Shown here piece after piece: positions 45,038 through 52,780 of a DNA stretch of 64,000 bases. Positions within the stretch are counted from its first letter, which is position 1, and each line of letters starts with the position of its first letter. Location of the stretch: NCBI RefSeq assembly GCF_017837635.1, contig NZ_JAGJRS010000022.1:155744-219743 (forward strand), read 5' to 3'. The position numbers were made by a program, and so were the translations under genes. The stretch is from Frateuria flava (lineage in GTDB: Bacteria; Pseudomonadota; Gammaproteobacteria; Xanthomonadales; Rhodanobacteraceae). The notes beneath the pieces are model-generated. The model saw only the letters and a list, made by a program, of their open reading frames with translations. It made no database searches and was not told the origin of the DNA.

Positions 45038-46390
45038 CTAGCCCCCTGGCACACGGGCCGATCGACGCCCGAGCACGCGCCCCCGCGCATCCGTCGCCAC
45101 CAACCGATAACGGCCCGCCCGCAGATAAAGCTCGCTCACCGACGCTCCCCCGGTTGGCCGCAGGCCGCGACCCGCCGGCCCGGAGGCAGGCGGCGGATCG
45201 AACACCAGCCGGTCCGCGGCAATCGCGGCATCCGGCTCGTCGGCGTAGCGCGCCTCGACCAGGCAGGGATAGTCGGCCCGGCAGAGGTCCTCGCCATCCA
45301 CGCGGTACGGCCTGCGCAGGCCATCCAGCGCCAGCCACGTCGGCCGGCCACGGCGCAGGACCTGGGGCGGAAACAGCACGCTCACGTCGTAGCCCTCGCG
45401 CAGGGCCCACGGCTTGCCATCCCCGCCGATGAACACCAGCGGCCGGGTCGGTTTGAGGCGTGCCACCAGGTCCGTGTAGTAGGGGTGGTCGTGGGTGGCA
45501 TCGGCATGCGGCACCAGCATGGTCTGCTCGACCGTGAGCGGGTCGATGTCGACCAGCTTGCGCAGGTGCTCGGCCATCGACTGCCCGCCAAGGTACTTGC
45601 CGCTTTCCCGGATGTGGCCGTAGCCGGCGTCGACCACCAGCCGTGCCTTCGGCTGGGTCTTGAACACCCGCTCGTAGAGGTTGCGCGCCTGCGAACGCTC
45701 GCGTGCGTCGCCGCCATCGCCACTGTCCGATTCGTAGGGCACCACGCGGTAGCCCAGCCTGAGCGCGGTGCGCACCATCTCCGCGCATAGCGGTTCGTTG
45801 GTGTAGAAGCCGCTGCCCTCGATCGGATAGCCGCGTGCCTGCAGCGCGTCGTCGCGCGCGTAGAGGGTCTCGGCGGCGAAGGTGTCGAATCCTTCCTCGC
45901 GCAATCGGGCGAGCAGCTCGATCGTCAGCGTGCGGGTCAGCGGCAGGTGGTGGGCCTCGTTGAAGAAGACCGCCTGCCGGCCGCGGGCGAGCCGGGCGAT
46001 CGCGTCGACGGCCGGCTGCGCGTGCATGCCCGAGGCAAGCGGCGGCGCATGGTCGTCCGGCTGCTGGACGCCCTGCGCCGAGAAGCTTGCCGCCGCGTTC
46101 GGGTAGTCACCGATGTAGGTCTGGTACCAGGCCAGGTACTGGCTGAAGATCACCGGAAAAGCGGGGTTGCGGTCGCCTTCGAACATCGCCGACAGCATGG
46201 TCTCGTAGCGCCCCAGCAGGGTCTTCTGGCGGTCGGCCTGGCGCATGATGCGGTCGGCCTTGTCGGCCGCCTGCATCTGCAGGGCGTACCAGCGCTCCGG
46301 CGTCATCGCCGGCTGCTCCTGCCCGGGCATGGCGGCCACGCCGATCGTAAGCAGCAGGCAGGCAACGCAGGCGGCAAGGCGGCAGGACAT
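45038..46390 (-). CDS. Exported protein of unknown function, possible EreA/ChaN-like domain
   Basis: 450 residues; signal peptide MSCRLAACVACLLLTIGVAA. The central part has AVFFNEAHHLPLTRTLTIEL, then REEGFDTFAAETLY, and later LVVDAGYGHIRESGKYLGG and MLVPHADATHD, with paired His and Glu residues reminiscent of erythromycin-esterase/ChaN/TIKI-type proteins (a GExH...E pattern). This relation is weak and no enzyme activity is claimed. The last 80 residues look like a small beta domain (SELYLRAGRYRLVATDARGR). Monocistronic; periplasmic or cell-surface. Confidence 0.65.
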   Translation of the reverse strand: MSCRLAACVACLLLTIGVAAMPGQEQPAMTPERWYALQMQAADKADRIMRQADRQKTLLGRYETMLSAMFEGDRNPAFPVIFSQYLAWYQTYIGDYPNAAASFSAQGVQQPDDHAPPLASGMHAQPAVDAIARLARGRQAVFFNEAHHLPLTRTLTIELLARLREEGFDTFAAETLYARDDALQARGYPIEGSGFYTNEPLCAEMVRTALRLGYRVVPYESDSGDGGDARERSQARNLYERVFKTQPKARLVVDAGYGHIRESGKYLGGQSMAEHLRKLVDIDPLTVEQTMLVPHADATHDHPYYTDLVARLKPTRPLVFIGGDGKPWALREGYDVSVLFPPQVLRRGRPTWLALDGLRRPYRVDGEDLCRADYPCLVEARYADEPDAAIAADRLVFDPPPASGPAGRGLRPTGGASVSELYLRAGRYRLVATDARGRVLGRRSARVPGG

Positions 46391-46513
46391 GGTCGGGACT
46401 CCGCGCGTGTCGCCGAGTCTGTACCAAAACCGGCCCGGTGCAGCAGCCTGGACGGCTACCTGGGTGGGCGTCGCCACCCCGTCGCGCACGGCAACGGTGG
46501 GCTGAAGCCCGCC

Positions 46514-47095
46514 CTACGACGGCGGCCGCACGCGGAAGGCCAGGCTGATCCGTGGCCCCATCGGCGCGCGCTGCTTGGGAATGCCGTGGTCGTAGTGGAA
46601 CTGGCTGGCGTAGTCCATCGACAACAGGCTGCCCGCGACCAGGTCCAGGTGCAGCACGCGCCGTGGCGGGTGCTTGGCGCGGATGACCATCTCGCGAGTG
46701 GCGCCCAGCGACAGCAGCACGATCGGATGGCCGCGCACCAGGTCTTCGAGCTTGTCGTTGTGCGGCGCCACGCTGTCGTGCTCGTCGCGGTAAAGGTTCA
46801 GGCCCACGCTGGTGAACGGCGCATCGACCACGGCGCGCACCGCCGCGAGCGCCTCGTGCAGCGGCGCGGGCAGGTCGGGATCGGCCAGCTCGAAGTGCGC
46901 GCGCAGGCGCGGCACGTCCACCTCGCGCTCGTACATCATGCGGCGGCCGCCGCGCCAGGCGATGCCTTCGAACAGCTGCGCGAACCACGCCCGCGAGGTA
47001 TCGGCGGGCACCACCTCCGGGATGTAGACAACCCGGCCGCTGGGGTCGTCGAAGAGCACCTGCGGGCCGGCGGCGAACAGCGAGAACTGGGCCAT
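46514..47095 (-). CDS. alkB: AlkB-like 2OG-Fe(II) dioxygenase
   Basis: 193 residues. Oxidative demethylation of alkylated DNA bases is the family role. Oxoglutarate-contact NLY in SVGLNLYRDEHDSV, iron ligands H and D in VAPHNDKLEDL (HxD) and His in QFHYDHGIPKQ, and the terminal arginines GPRISLAFRVR. The usual substrate-lid tryptophan-histidine (WHSD) reads PHND here. It is near a Nei glycosylase gene and both read the same way, suggesting a small base-repair group interrupted by a CDF gene. ATG 47095 starts MAQFSLFAAGPQ. Confidence 0.88.
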   Translation of the reverse strand: MAQFSLFAAGPQVLFDDPSGRVVYIPEVVPADTSRAWFAQLFEGIAWRGGRRMMYEREVDVPRLRAHFELADPDLPAPLHEALAAVRAVVDAPFTSVGLNLYRDEHDSVAPHNDKLEDLVRGHPIVLLSLGATREMVIRAKHPPRRVLHLDLVAGSLLSMDYASQFHYDHGIPKQRAPMGPRISLAFRVRPPS

Positions 47096-47102
47096 GGTGG
47101 CC

Positions 47103-48068
47103 TCACTCCTGCGGCGCGTTTTCCCGCGCGATCGCGTGCTGGCGCGCGCGCCAGGTTTCGGCCGTCTGGGGCTTGACGAACAGCGACGTGACCTCCGCGT
47201 GGCAGCTCTTGACCGCCTTCTCGATGCGGTTGATGCACTGCTCGATCTGCGGGGTCGTGAGCTGGTCCTCGAACTCGGCACTCAACGCCGCCACCACGGT
47301 GTGCGGCCCCATCTGCACGGTCAGCACGCCGTTGACGTGGCCCACGCCCGGATCGTTGGCGGCGATCTCCAGCAGCGACTCGCGCAACTGCGGATGTGCC
47401 GGCTCGCCCAGCAACAGCCCCTTGCTCTCGCGCGCCAGCAGGGCCGCGGCGATCGCCAGCACGATCGAAATGCCGATCGAGGCCGCGCCATCCAGCTCGG
47501 GCATGTCGAATACGCGCGCGCACACCACGCCGGTGAGCGCGATCAGCAGGCCCAGCAGCGCCGCGGAATCCTCCAGCAGCACGGTGAAGGTGGTCGGATC
47601 CTTGCTCTTGCGGAAGGCCTCGAAGTAACCCATCGACCCCTTGACCGCGCGGAACTCGCGCAGGGCCAGGTACCAGGACGCGCCCTCGAACACCATCGAC
47701 ACGCCCAGCACGATGTAGTTGATCGTCGGATCGCTCATCGGCTCCGGATGGCGCAGGTGGTTGACGCCCTCGAACAGCGACACGCCCGCGCCCAGCGCGA
47801 ACACCAGCAGCGCGACGATGAAGCTCCAGAAATACAGCTCGCGGCCGTGGCCGAACGGGTGCACCGCGTCCGGCGGACGCGCGGCCTGGCGCATGCCGTA
47901 GAGCAGCAGCAGCTCGTTGGAGGTATCGACCAGCGAATGCACGCCTTCGCTGAGCATCGCCGAACTGCCCGACAGCGCCGCCGCCACGAACTTGGCGATG
48001 GCGATGGCCAGGTTGCCGGCGAGGGCGGCGTAGACGACCAGCCGCGAGTTGGACGATGACGATGACAT
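47103..48068 (-). CDS. Cation diffusion facilitator family transporter (second copy)
   Basis: 321 residues. SEGVHSLVDTSNELLLLYG in helix 2 gives the HxxxD metal site; LLEDSAALLGLLIAL in helix 5. Loop HPFGHGRELYFWSFIVA. Cytosolic domain about 215-300, then a lysine-rich end. Its ATG 48068 overlaps or abuts the nei stop (48071) and its stop is seven bases before alkB, so nei-CDF-alkB appear to be one transcript. Distant paralogue of the gene at 13204-14112. Confidence 0.9.
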   Translation of the reverse strand: MSSSSSNSRLVVYAALAGNLAIAIAKFVAAALSGSSAMLSEGVHSLVDTSNELLLLYGMRQAARPPDAVHPFGHGRELYFWSFIVALLVFALGAGVSLFEGVNHLRHPEPMSDPTINYIVLGVSMVFEGASWYLALREFRAVKGSMGYFEAFRKSKDPTTFTVLLEDSAALLGLLIALTGVVCARVFDMPELDGAASIGISIVLAIAAALLARESKGLLLGEPAHPQLRESLLEIAANDPGVGHVNGVLTVQMGPHTVVAALSAEFEDQLTTPQIEQCINRIEKAVKSCHAEVTSLFVKPQTAETWRARQHAIARENAPQE

Positions 48069-48070
48069 CC

Positions 48071-48808
48071 TCAGCTCTCCACGTAGCGCCGCTGGCACAG
48101 TTCGCAGAAGAAGCTGCGGCGGTTGGTTCGGCCCAGATAGGCGCGGTGGAACTTCACGTGATCGCGCGGGCAGATGCTCTTGTTGTGCGCCAGCCAGTGC
48201 TTGCGCAGCACGAAGGCCCGCTTCCACGCGAGGAACTCGAAGCTGTACTGGCGCGCCTGTTCGACCAGTTCGCGCAGCTTGCGCGCCGGCAGCGCGCCAA
48301 TGGTCGAGAGCGGGTGCGTGCGGATGCGGAACAGCACCTCGTTCTTGATGATGTTGCCCACGCCGGCGAAAACGTCCTGATCCAGCAGCGCATCACAGGC
48401 GAGGGTGTCGGGCATCGCGCGCAGGCGCTTGCGTGCGAGTGCGGGGTCCCAGGCGTCGGACATCACGTCGGTGCGCCAGTCGTAGAGCTCGTCGAGGTCG
48501 CCCTCCAGCAGCCGTACCGAGCAGCTGTAGAAGTTCAGTTCGCCCTCGTCGAATTGCAGGCTCAGTCGCGGGGCGGCTTCCTTGCGCTCGTCGATGCGGT
48601 AGCTGCCGAACATCAGCAGGTGGATGCGGATGGTCACGTCCGGCAGCTCGATCAGCGTCTGCTTGCCGAAGCTGCGGAAGGCCACGACCGGCTGGCCGAC
48701 CAGCCGCGCCATGTCGATCTTGGCGTTGCCTTCGGCACGCCGGATCGTTCGCCCGGTGAAGGGCGCTACTTCTTCGCGCAGGATGACGATCGAAGGGCCT
48801 TCGGGCAC
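48071..48808 (-). CDS. nei: Endonuclease VIII (Nei) family DNA glycosylase
   Basis: 245 residues. N-terminal catalytic MPEGPSIV (Pro2, Glu3), Lys in RSFGKQTLIEL, H2TH region DVFAGVGNIIKNEVLFRIR, and a C-terminal zinc finger (CPRDHVKFHRAYLGRTNRRS, then FFCELCQ). The finger has C-x3-H before C-x2-C, not four cysteines, a variant seen in some Nei-like proteins. Removes oxidised pyrimidines and nicks the strand. First gene of the likely nei-CDF-alkB group. Confidence 0.92.
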   Translation of the reverse strand: MPEGPSIVILREEVAPFTGRTIRRAEGNAKIDMARLVGQPVVAFRSFGKQTLIELPDVTIRIHLLMFGSYRIDERKEAAPRLSLQFDEGELNFYSCSVRLLEGDLDELYDWRTDVMSDAWDPALARKRLRAMPDTLACDALLDQDVFAGVGNIIKNEVLFRIRTHPLSTIGALPARKLRELVEQARQYSFEFLAWKRAFVLRKHWLAHNKSICPRDHVKFHRAYLGRTNRRSFFCELCQRRYVES

Positions 48809-48879
48809 GGATCACCTGTCGTGGCTGCCTTGCGTCGATTCTGGGCGGTTCGGGGGCACGTCCGAGTGAACGCCGCGTC

Positions 48880-48955
48880 TTGTAGGAGCGCACCCTGTGC
48901 GCGACCGCGATGGGTGATCGGGCATGGTGGTCGCACAGGGTGCGCTCCTGCAAAC
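48880..48955. repeat. REP-like inverted pair
   Basis: TTGTAGGAGCGCACCCTGTG and GTCGCACAGGGTGCGCTCCT are complementary arms with about 28 bases between, upstream of nei. Confidence 0.75.
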
Positions 48956-49017
48956 GCGGCGCCCGCTTCACTGTCTAGTGGCTGTGTTCTGTGAGAAGCC
49001 CACCTTGGGTGCGGTCG

Positions 49018-49065
49018 CCAGGTACGACCGGGGATGGCGGTCGCGCTCAAGCGCGCTCCTGCGGG
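49018..49065. repeat. REP-like unit, partial pair
   Basis: GGTCGCGCTCAAGCGCGCTC then CTGCGG at 49042-49067, with a weak inverted arm GGTCGCCAGG before it. Immediately 3' of the DUF72 gene, overlapping its last codons. Confidence 0.5.
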
Positions 49066-49778
49066 GAGTCGAGGATGCGCTTCAGGTCGAGGGCGTTGGC
49101 TGTTGCGTGGCCCAGCGTCGTGTTGTCGAAGATGCACCAGGCGTGCGGTGCCCGGCGCAACCGTCGCGCCACGCGTTGCAGCGCCTGGGGCGCGTACGCG
49201 TCGTAGTAGGTGCGGGGCGATCCGTGCAGCCGCAGGTAGATGTGGTGGCGGTCGCCGCCCGGCAACGCCGCGCGCGGCACCCGCGCGGGATCGGCCGCGA
49301 CGCGCGAGATCGACAGGTCGCGCAAGGCCTGGTCGACGGCCGCCGTGAACCACGAGGCATGCCGGGGCTCGCATGCCAGCGCCCCGCCGTAGCTGTCCCG
49401 CAGCCGCTCGAAGAAGGGCAGGGCGGCCGATGTCTCGAACGCCAGGCTCGGCGGCAATTGCAGCAGCAGCCAGCCAAGCTTGCCGCCCAGTTCTCCGACC
49501 TGGTCGAGGAACCCCGACACCAGTCCATCGCACGATCGCAGGCGGCACTCGTGGCTGATCGCCTTGGGCATCTTGGCGGCAAAGCGGAAATCCTCCGGCA
49601 CGCTGTCCGCCCAGCGGCGCCAGGTCGCCGGGCGGTGGGGTCGGTAGAAGCTGGAGTTGATCTCGACGCAGTCGAAGACCTGCGCGTAGCGCTCCAGCGT
49701 GCTGCCCTCGGCCGGGAAGGCCGCGGCGTGCGCCTTCGGGATCGACCAGCCGGCACAACCGATGCGGACGGCGGTCAC
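49047..49778 (-). CDS. DUF72 (YecE) family protein
   Basis: 243 residues from GTG 49778, the first start that precedes the conserved GCAGWSIP. TIM-barrel-like family of unknown function: FDCVEINSSFYRPHRPATWR, FRFAAKMPKAISHECRLRSC, LLLQLPPSLAFE, ACEPRHASWFTA, YLRLHGSPRTYYDAYAPQAL, WCIFDNTTLGHATANALDL. The C terminus runs into a REP-like unit. A REP pair also precedes the start. Confidence 0.88.
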   Translation of the reverse strand: MTAVRIGCAGWSIPKAHAAAFPAEGSTLERYAQVFDCVEINSSFYRPHRPATWRRWADSVPEDFRFAAKMPKAISHECRLRSCDGLVSGFLDQVGELGGKLGWLLLQLPPSLAFETSAALPFFERLRDSYGGALACEPRHASWFTAAVDQALRDLSISRVAADPARVPRAALPGGDRHHIYLRLHGSPRTYYDAYAPQALQRVARRLRRAPHAWCIFDNTTLGHATANALDLKRILDSPQERA

Positions 49779-49817
49779 GCGACCACCGACGGCCCGGCCG
49801 GGACTTTTTGTCTTTGC

Positions 49818-49890
49818 CGGCGCCCGCTTGCGGGCGACGCTCCGCGGCAGACCGCCGAGGCCCGGGCATCGCCCACGCGTGGGCTCCTGC
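49818..49890. repeat. REP-like pair, divergent
   Basis: GGCGCCCGCTTGCGGGCGAC and GCATCGCCCACGCGTGGGCT then CCTGCG; arms have diverged from each other. Between the methyltransferase and DUF72 genes. Confidence 0.5.
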
Positions 49891-49915
49891 GAACAGCGCA
49901 CCGCGCCACGTGGCC

Positions 49916-50692
49916 TCAGCCTTTTGGCTTGCGGAACCGGTACATGAACTGGTCGGTATGCCCGCGGATCGACTTGTCGAACACCTTGATGTCGTGCGGG
50001 TCGGCCGCGTTGCGCAGTGCATCACTCTCGCCGTCGAACACGAAGCCCACCGATTCGGCCTGCTTCCGCACGATCGCCGGGTCGATGCGATGCAGGGTGT
50101 CGGTGTCGCGCATGCCCGATCCGGCGGGCGCCACGTGGTCGATCACCACGAACACGCCGCCCGGCTTGAGCACCTTGAACACCTGCTTGTCGAGCACGAC
50201 CGGATCGACGTTGCCCATGAACTTGTCCGGGTAGTCGTGGTAGTTCTGCGAGGTGAACACCACGTCGACCGATTCGGGCGCATCGAGCTTCGCCGCCGGC
50301 TGCGTGAGCACGCTGACGTTCGCGTAGTGCGGCTGTTGGGTGAGCTTGCGCAGGTTGGCCACGTCCGACTGCGCCTCGGCGGCGTACTCGTTCGGCCACA
50401 ACGCGTAGACGTGCCCCTTGGGCCCGACCACGCCGCTGAACACGCGGGTGAAGTAGCCGCTGCCGGGAATCAGCTCCAGCACCTTGTCGCCCGGCTTGAC
50501 CTCGGCGAAGGCCATCACCTGGGCGATCTTGCGGCGTGCGTCGTCGGCGCGATCGGCCTGGCGGCCCGGGTCGTTGATGGCGGCGGCGAGATAGGGCGGT
50601 TGCGCGTGCTGCGCGGCATCCTGCGTCGCAGGGGCGGCATGGACGGCGGGCAGGGCGAGGGCGATCACGGCGGCGAGGACGAGCGTGCGCAT
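49916..50692 (-). CDS. Exported class I SAM-dependent methyltransferase-like protein
   Basis: 258 residues. Clear signal peptide MRTLVLAAVIALALPAVHAA, then a Rossmann methyltransferase fold: KVLELIPGSGYFTRVFSGVV (motif I), VDVVFTSQNYHDYPDKF, VLKPGGVFVVIDH (motif III/IV), ending GHTDQFMYRFRKPKG. The export signal is unexpected because S-adenosylmethionine is cytosolic. Family members with a signal peptide are known in related genera. Either it acts in the periplasm on an unknown substrate or the fold is used for ligand binding. Stand-alone. Confidence 0.82.
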   Translation of the reverse strand: MRTLVLAAVIALALPAVHAAPATQDAAQHAQPPYLAAAINDPGRQADRADDARRKIAQVMAFAEVKPGDKVLELIPGSGYFTRVFSGVVGPKGHVYALWPNEYAAEAQSDVANLRKLTQQPHYANVSVLTQPAAKLDAPESVDVVFTSQNYHDYPDKFMGNVDPVVLDKQVFKVLKPGGVFVVIDHVAPAGSGMRDTDTLHRIDPAIVRKQAESVGFVFDGESDALRNAADPHDIKVFDKSIRGHTDQFMYRFRKPKG

Positions 50693-50899
50693 GTCAGGCT
50701 CCTTCGGGGTTGGGTCTGCGATTGTGCGCCTGGCCTGGCCGCGGGGGGCGTGACTTCTGGGGGGAACTGGTGCCCTCGCGCACCGGCCTGCGCGACGTGA
50801 CGAACCGGTCCGGCTGGCACCAGGCCCGTGTGCTTTGGCCGATCCCGCTTCAGGCCATCCCTGGCCCTGCATGCCTCCTGCCCGTCGTCCGGCGTGCGC

Positions 50900-51172
50900 T
50901 CAGTAGGCGCCACCGGAGGAGTTGGGCGTGGTCGAGGTCGGCGCCGGCATGCCCGCGGTCGACGAGGACGGCGGCATCGTGGCCGGCGGCGTCATCGCGG
51001 TGGACGCAGGCGGCGGGGTCATCGGCGTCGTCGGCTGGGTCGGCGTCGTGGCCGGCGCGGTCGATGGGGTCGCCGCACCCGGTTCGGCGTTGTCATTGGT
51101 GCCGTTGTTGCAGGCGGCCAGCGCGAACGAGGAGGCCAGCAGCAGGCTCCAGCACAGCAGACGGATCTTCAT
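50900..51172 (-). CDS. Small proline/threonine-rich lipoprotein
   Basis: 90 residues. Lipobox ALAAC (Cys21) then an entirely low-complexity Pro/Thr/Ala/Ser tail (TPSTAPATTPTQPTTPMTPP). Probably a lipid-anchored linker-like surface or periplasmic protein with no folded domain. Near a CBS-domain gene on the same strand (24 bp). Confidence 0.75.
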   Translation of the reverse strand: MKIRLLCWSLLLASSFALAACNNGTNDNAEPGAATPSTAPATTPTQPTTPMTPPPASTAMTPPATMPPSSSTAGMPAPTSTTPNSSGGAY

Positions 51173-51196
51173 GGCAAGGACTCCTCCGATGAACGG

Positions 51197-51616
51197 TCAG
51201 TGGGGTTGGGATACGGCGCGGGTGACTTCCTGCTGCAGTGAGCGGGCATCCGTGCGCTCCAGATCCGCCAGCGAGACGATGCCGCACAGCGCACCTTTGG
51301 CATCGACCACCGGCACCCGTCGGATCTGCTGGCGCTCCATCAACCTGGCGCAGTCCTCCAGGCTCGCGTCCTCCTTGATGACGATCGGCGGCGCGGTCAT
51401 GCAGTCCTGCACGCGTACTTCCAGCGGATTGCGCCCGGCGGCCAGCGTGCGCACGACGATATCGCGATCGGTGATCACGCCTACCGGCTGGCGATCCAGG
51501 TCGACCACCGGGATCTCGCCGACGTCCTCGTCGCGCATCGCGCGGGCGACTTCGTCCAGCGGCGAGGTGGTCAGGCAGAACTTCGGGTTGCGGGTCATCA
51601 CGCGGTCGAGGTCCAT
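51197..51616 (-). CDS. CBS-domain pair protein
   Basis: 139 residues; two CBS motifs: MTRNPKFCLTTSPLDEVARA to VGVITDRDIVVRTLA, and MTAPPIVIKEDASLEDCARL to LCGIVSLADLER. Stand-alone CBS pairs bind adenine nucleotides and are often stress-linked regulators. ATG 51616 begins MDLDRVMTRNP. Upstream is a repeat-rich gap. Confidence 0.92.
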   Translation of the reverse strand: MDLDRVMTRNPKFCLTTSPLDEVARAMRDEDVGEIPVVDLDRQPVGVITDRDIVVRTLAAGRNPLEVRVQDCMTAPPIVIKEDASLEDCARLMERQQIRRVPVVDAKGALCGIVSLADLERTDARSLQQEVTRAVSQPH

Positions 51617-51925
51617 GGCTACTCCGGGGCGGCATCGGGGAGGCGGAACAGAAGGCATGTTCCTCGCGCCCGGTTGAATGCGATGTGCGCAGACCATGAA
51701 AGGAGCGTGCAATGCAAGCGTTGAGCGCCCCTCCCCTCCGGGAGAGGGCAGGTGTGAGGGGTCGGTCTTGCGGGAAGAGCGAGCGTGCGACCGCTCCGCT
51801 TGAGGTCCCTCTCCCCGCGGGGGAGAGGGCTGGGGTGAGGGGCCGTGGCTAGCGGGAAAAGCGAGCGCGCGAACGCTCCGCTTGAGCTCCCTCTCTCCGC
51901 AGGAAGAGAGGCCGCAGATCCGCAT
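51617..51925. repeat. Intergenic block of 'GGGGAGAGGG' repeats
   Basis: No gene seen. Two or three tandem copies of a unit of about 70 bp: CCCCTCCGGGAGAGGGCAGG...GCGAGC near 51730, CCCTCTCCCCGCGGGGGAGA...GGGGTGAGGGGC near 51807, and CCCTCTCTCCGCAGGAAGAG near 51887. The spacer GGGAAAAGCGAGCG.GCGA.CGCTCCGCTTGAG recurs, so whole units were duplicated. Confidence 0.7.
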
Positions 51926-52423
51926 TTACGTCAGCGCCGTCGGCTCATCGAACGGCAGCGGGGTGCCACCCGCCCGCGCAAGCGCCGGCGCGGCATGCGC
52001 CAGCAGATCCTTGTCGCCGTCCAGCACGACCAGGATGCGGCCTGCCTCGATCTCGTCCTCGAATTTGCGCCGAACCGGATCGGGTACGGAGGCACCCACC
52101 AGCGCTCCGGTCCAGCCACCGGTCAGCGCGCCGGCCACGGTCAGCCCGGCCACGCCCGCCACCGTGATACCCACCGGCGGGATCGCCACTGCCACCAGCC
52201 CTGCCAGCAACCCGACCGCGCCACCGCCGACCACCCCGCGCAGTGCGGCGGGATAGAAGTCGCTGCCGGCCTCCTTGTGCTGCTCGGGGGCCGCTTCCAG
52301 CTCGATGTCCGAGCGGGCGATCAGCGAGATGTCCTCCTCGGGCACGCCGGCGGCGCGTGCGGCCTGCATGAGGATCTTTGCGGTCGCAACATCGGGCGAG
52401 CTGAACACGTGGCGGGTCTTCAT
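51926..52423 (-). CDS. Glycine-zipper membrane-associated protein (DUF1269-like)
   Basis: 165 residues. N-terminal part soluble (MKTRHVFSSPDVATAKILMQ, GVPEEDISLIARSDIELEAA), then a glycine-rich hydrophobic stretch (AALRGVVGGGAVGLLAGLVA, VAGLTVAGALTGGWTGALVG) that could insert into membrane, then a soluble end (ILVVLDGDKDLLAHAAPALA). Resembles general-stress 'DUF1269/low-temperature' proteins. Role unknown. Start ATG 52423. Confidence 0.75.
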   Translation of the reverse strand: MKTRHVFSSPDVATAKILMQAARAAGVPEEDISLIARSDIELEAAPEQHKEAGSDFYPAALRGVVGGGAVGLLAGLVAVAIPPVGITVAGVAGLTVAGALTGGWTGALVGASVPDPVRRKFEDEIEAGRILVVLDGDKDLLAHAAPALARAGGTPLPFDEPTALT

Positions 52424-52547
52424 GGCGCTCCTCGCGCGTGGGGTGGCGGGCGCGGGGACGGCCCGGCCACCATCCTTGAGGAATCCGGGTGGGCGGGGCG
52501 TGGGTTGCGGGTGTCCACCGCGTGAGCACGGCCTTACTATCGGTACC

Positions 52548-52730
52548 ATGGCGCATCCGTTCCCTCCTGACGATCCACCGCCGGTGCCCCCGAGCGAGCC
52601 CGATCCGGCCGACTGCTGCGGCGAGGGCTGCGTGAATTGCGTGCTGGATCGCTACGACGAGGCGCTGGAACGCTACCGCGCCGCGCTCGCGGCCTGGCGC
52701 GTTCGCCATCCGGATGCCCCGTCACCCTGA
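52548..52730 (+). CDS. Oxidoreductase-like (PF09791) small cysteine protein
   Basis: 60 residues. Proline-rich start MAHPFPPDDPPPVPPSEPDP, then the signature DCCGEGCVNCVLDRYDEALE with four cysteines (CC-x2-GC-x2-CV). The family name is historical; the cysteine motif likely binds metal or is redox active. Divergent from the glycine-zipper gene, 51 bp before the FAD monooxygenase gene. Confidence 0.88.
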   Translation: MAHPFPPDDPPPVPPSEPDPADCCGEGCVNCVLDRYDEALERYRAALAAWRVRHPDAPSP

Positions 52731-52780
52731 CGCCGCCGGCGTTGGCCTGCCGCCGCCATCGATGCTGATAGTCTTCGGGC

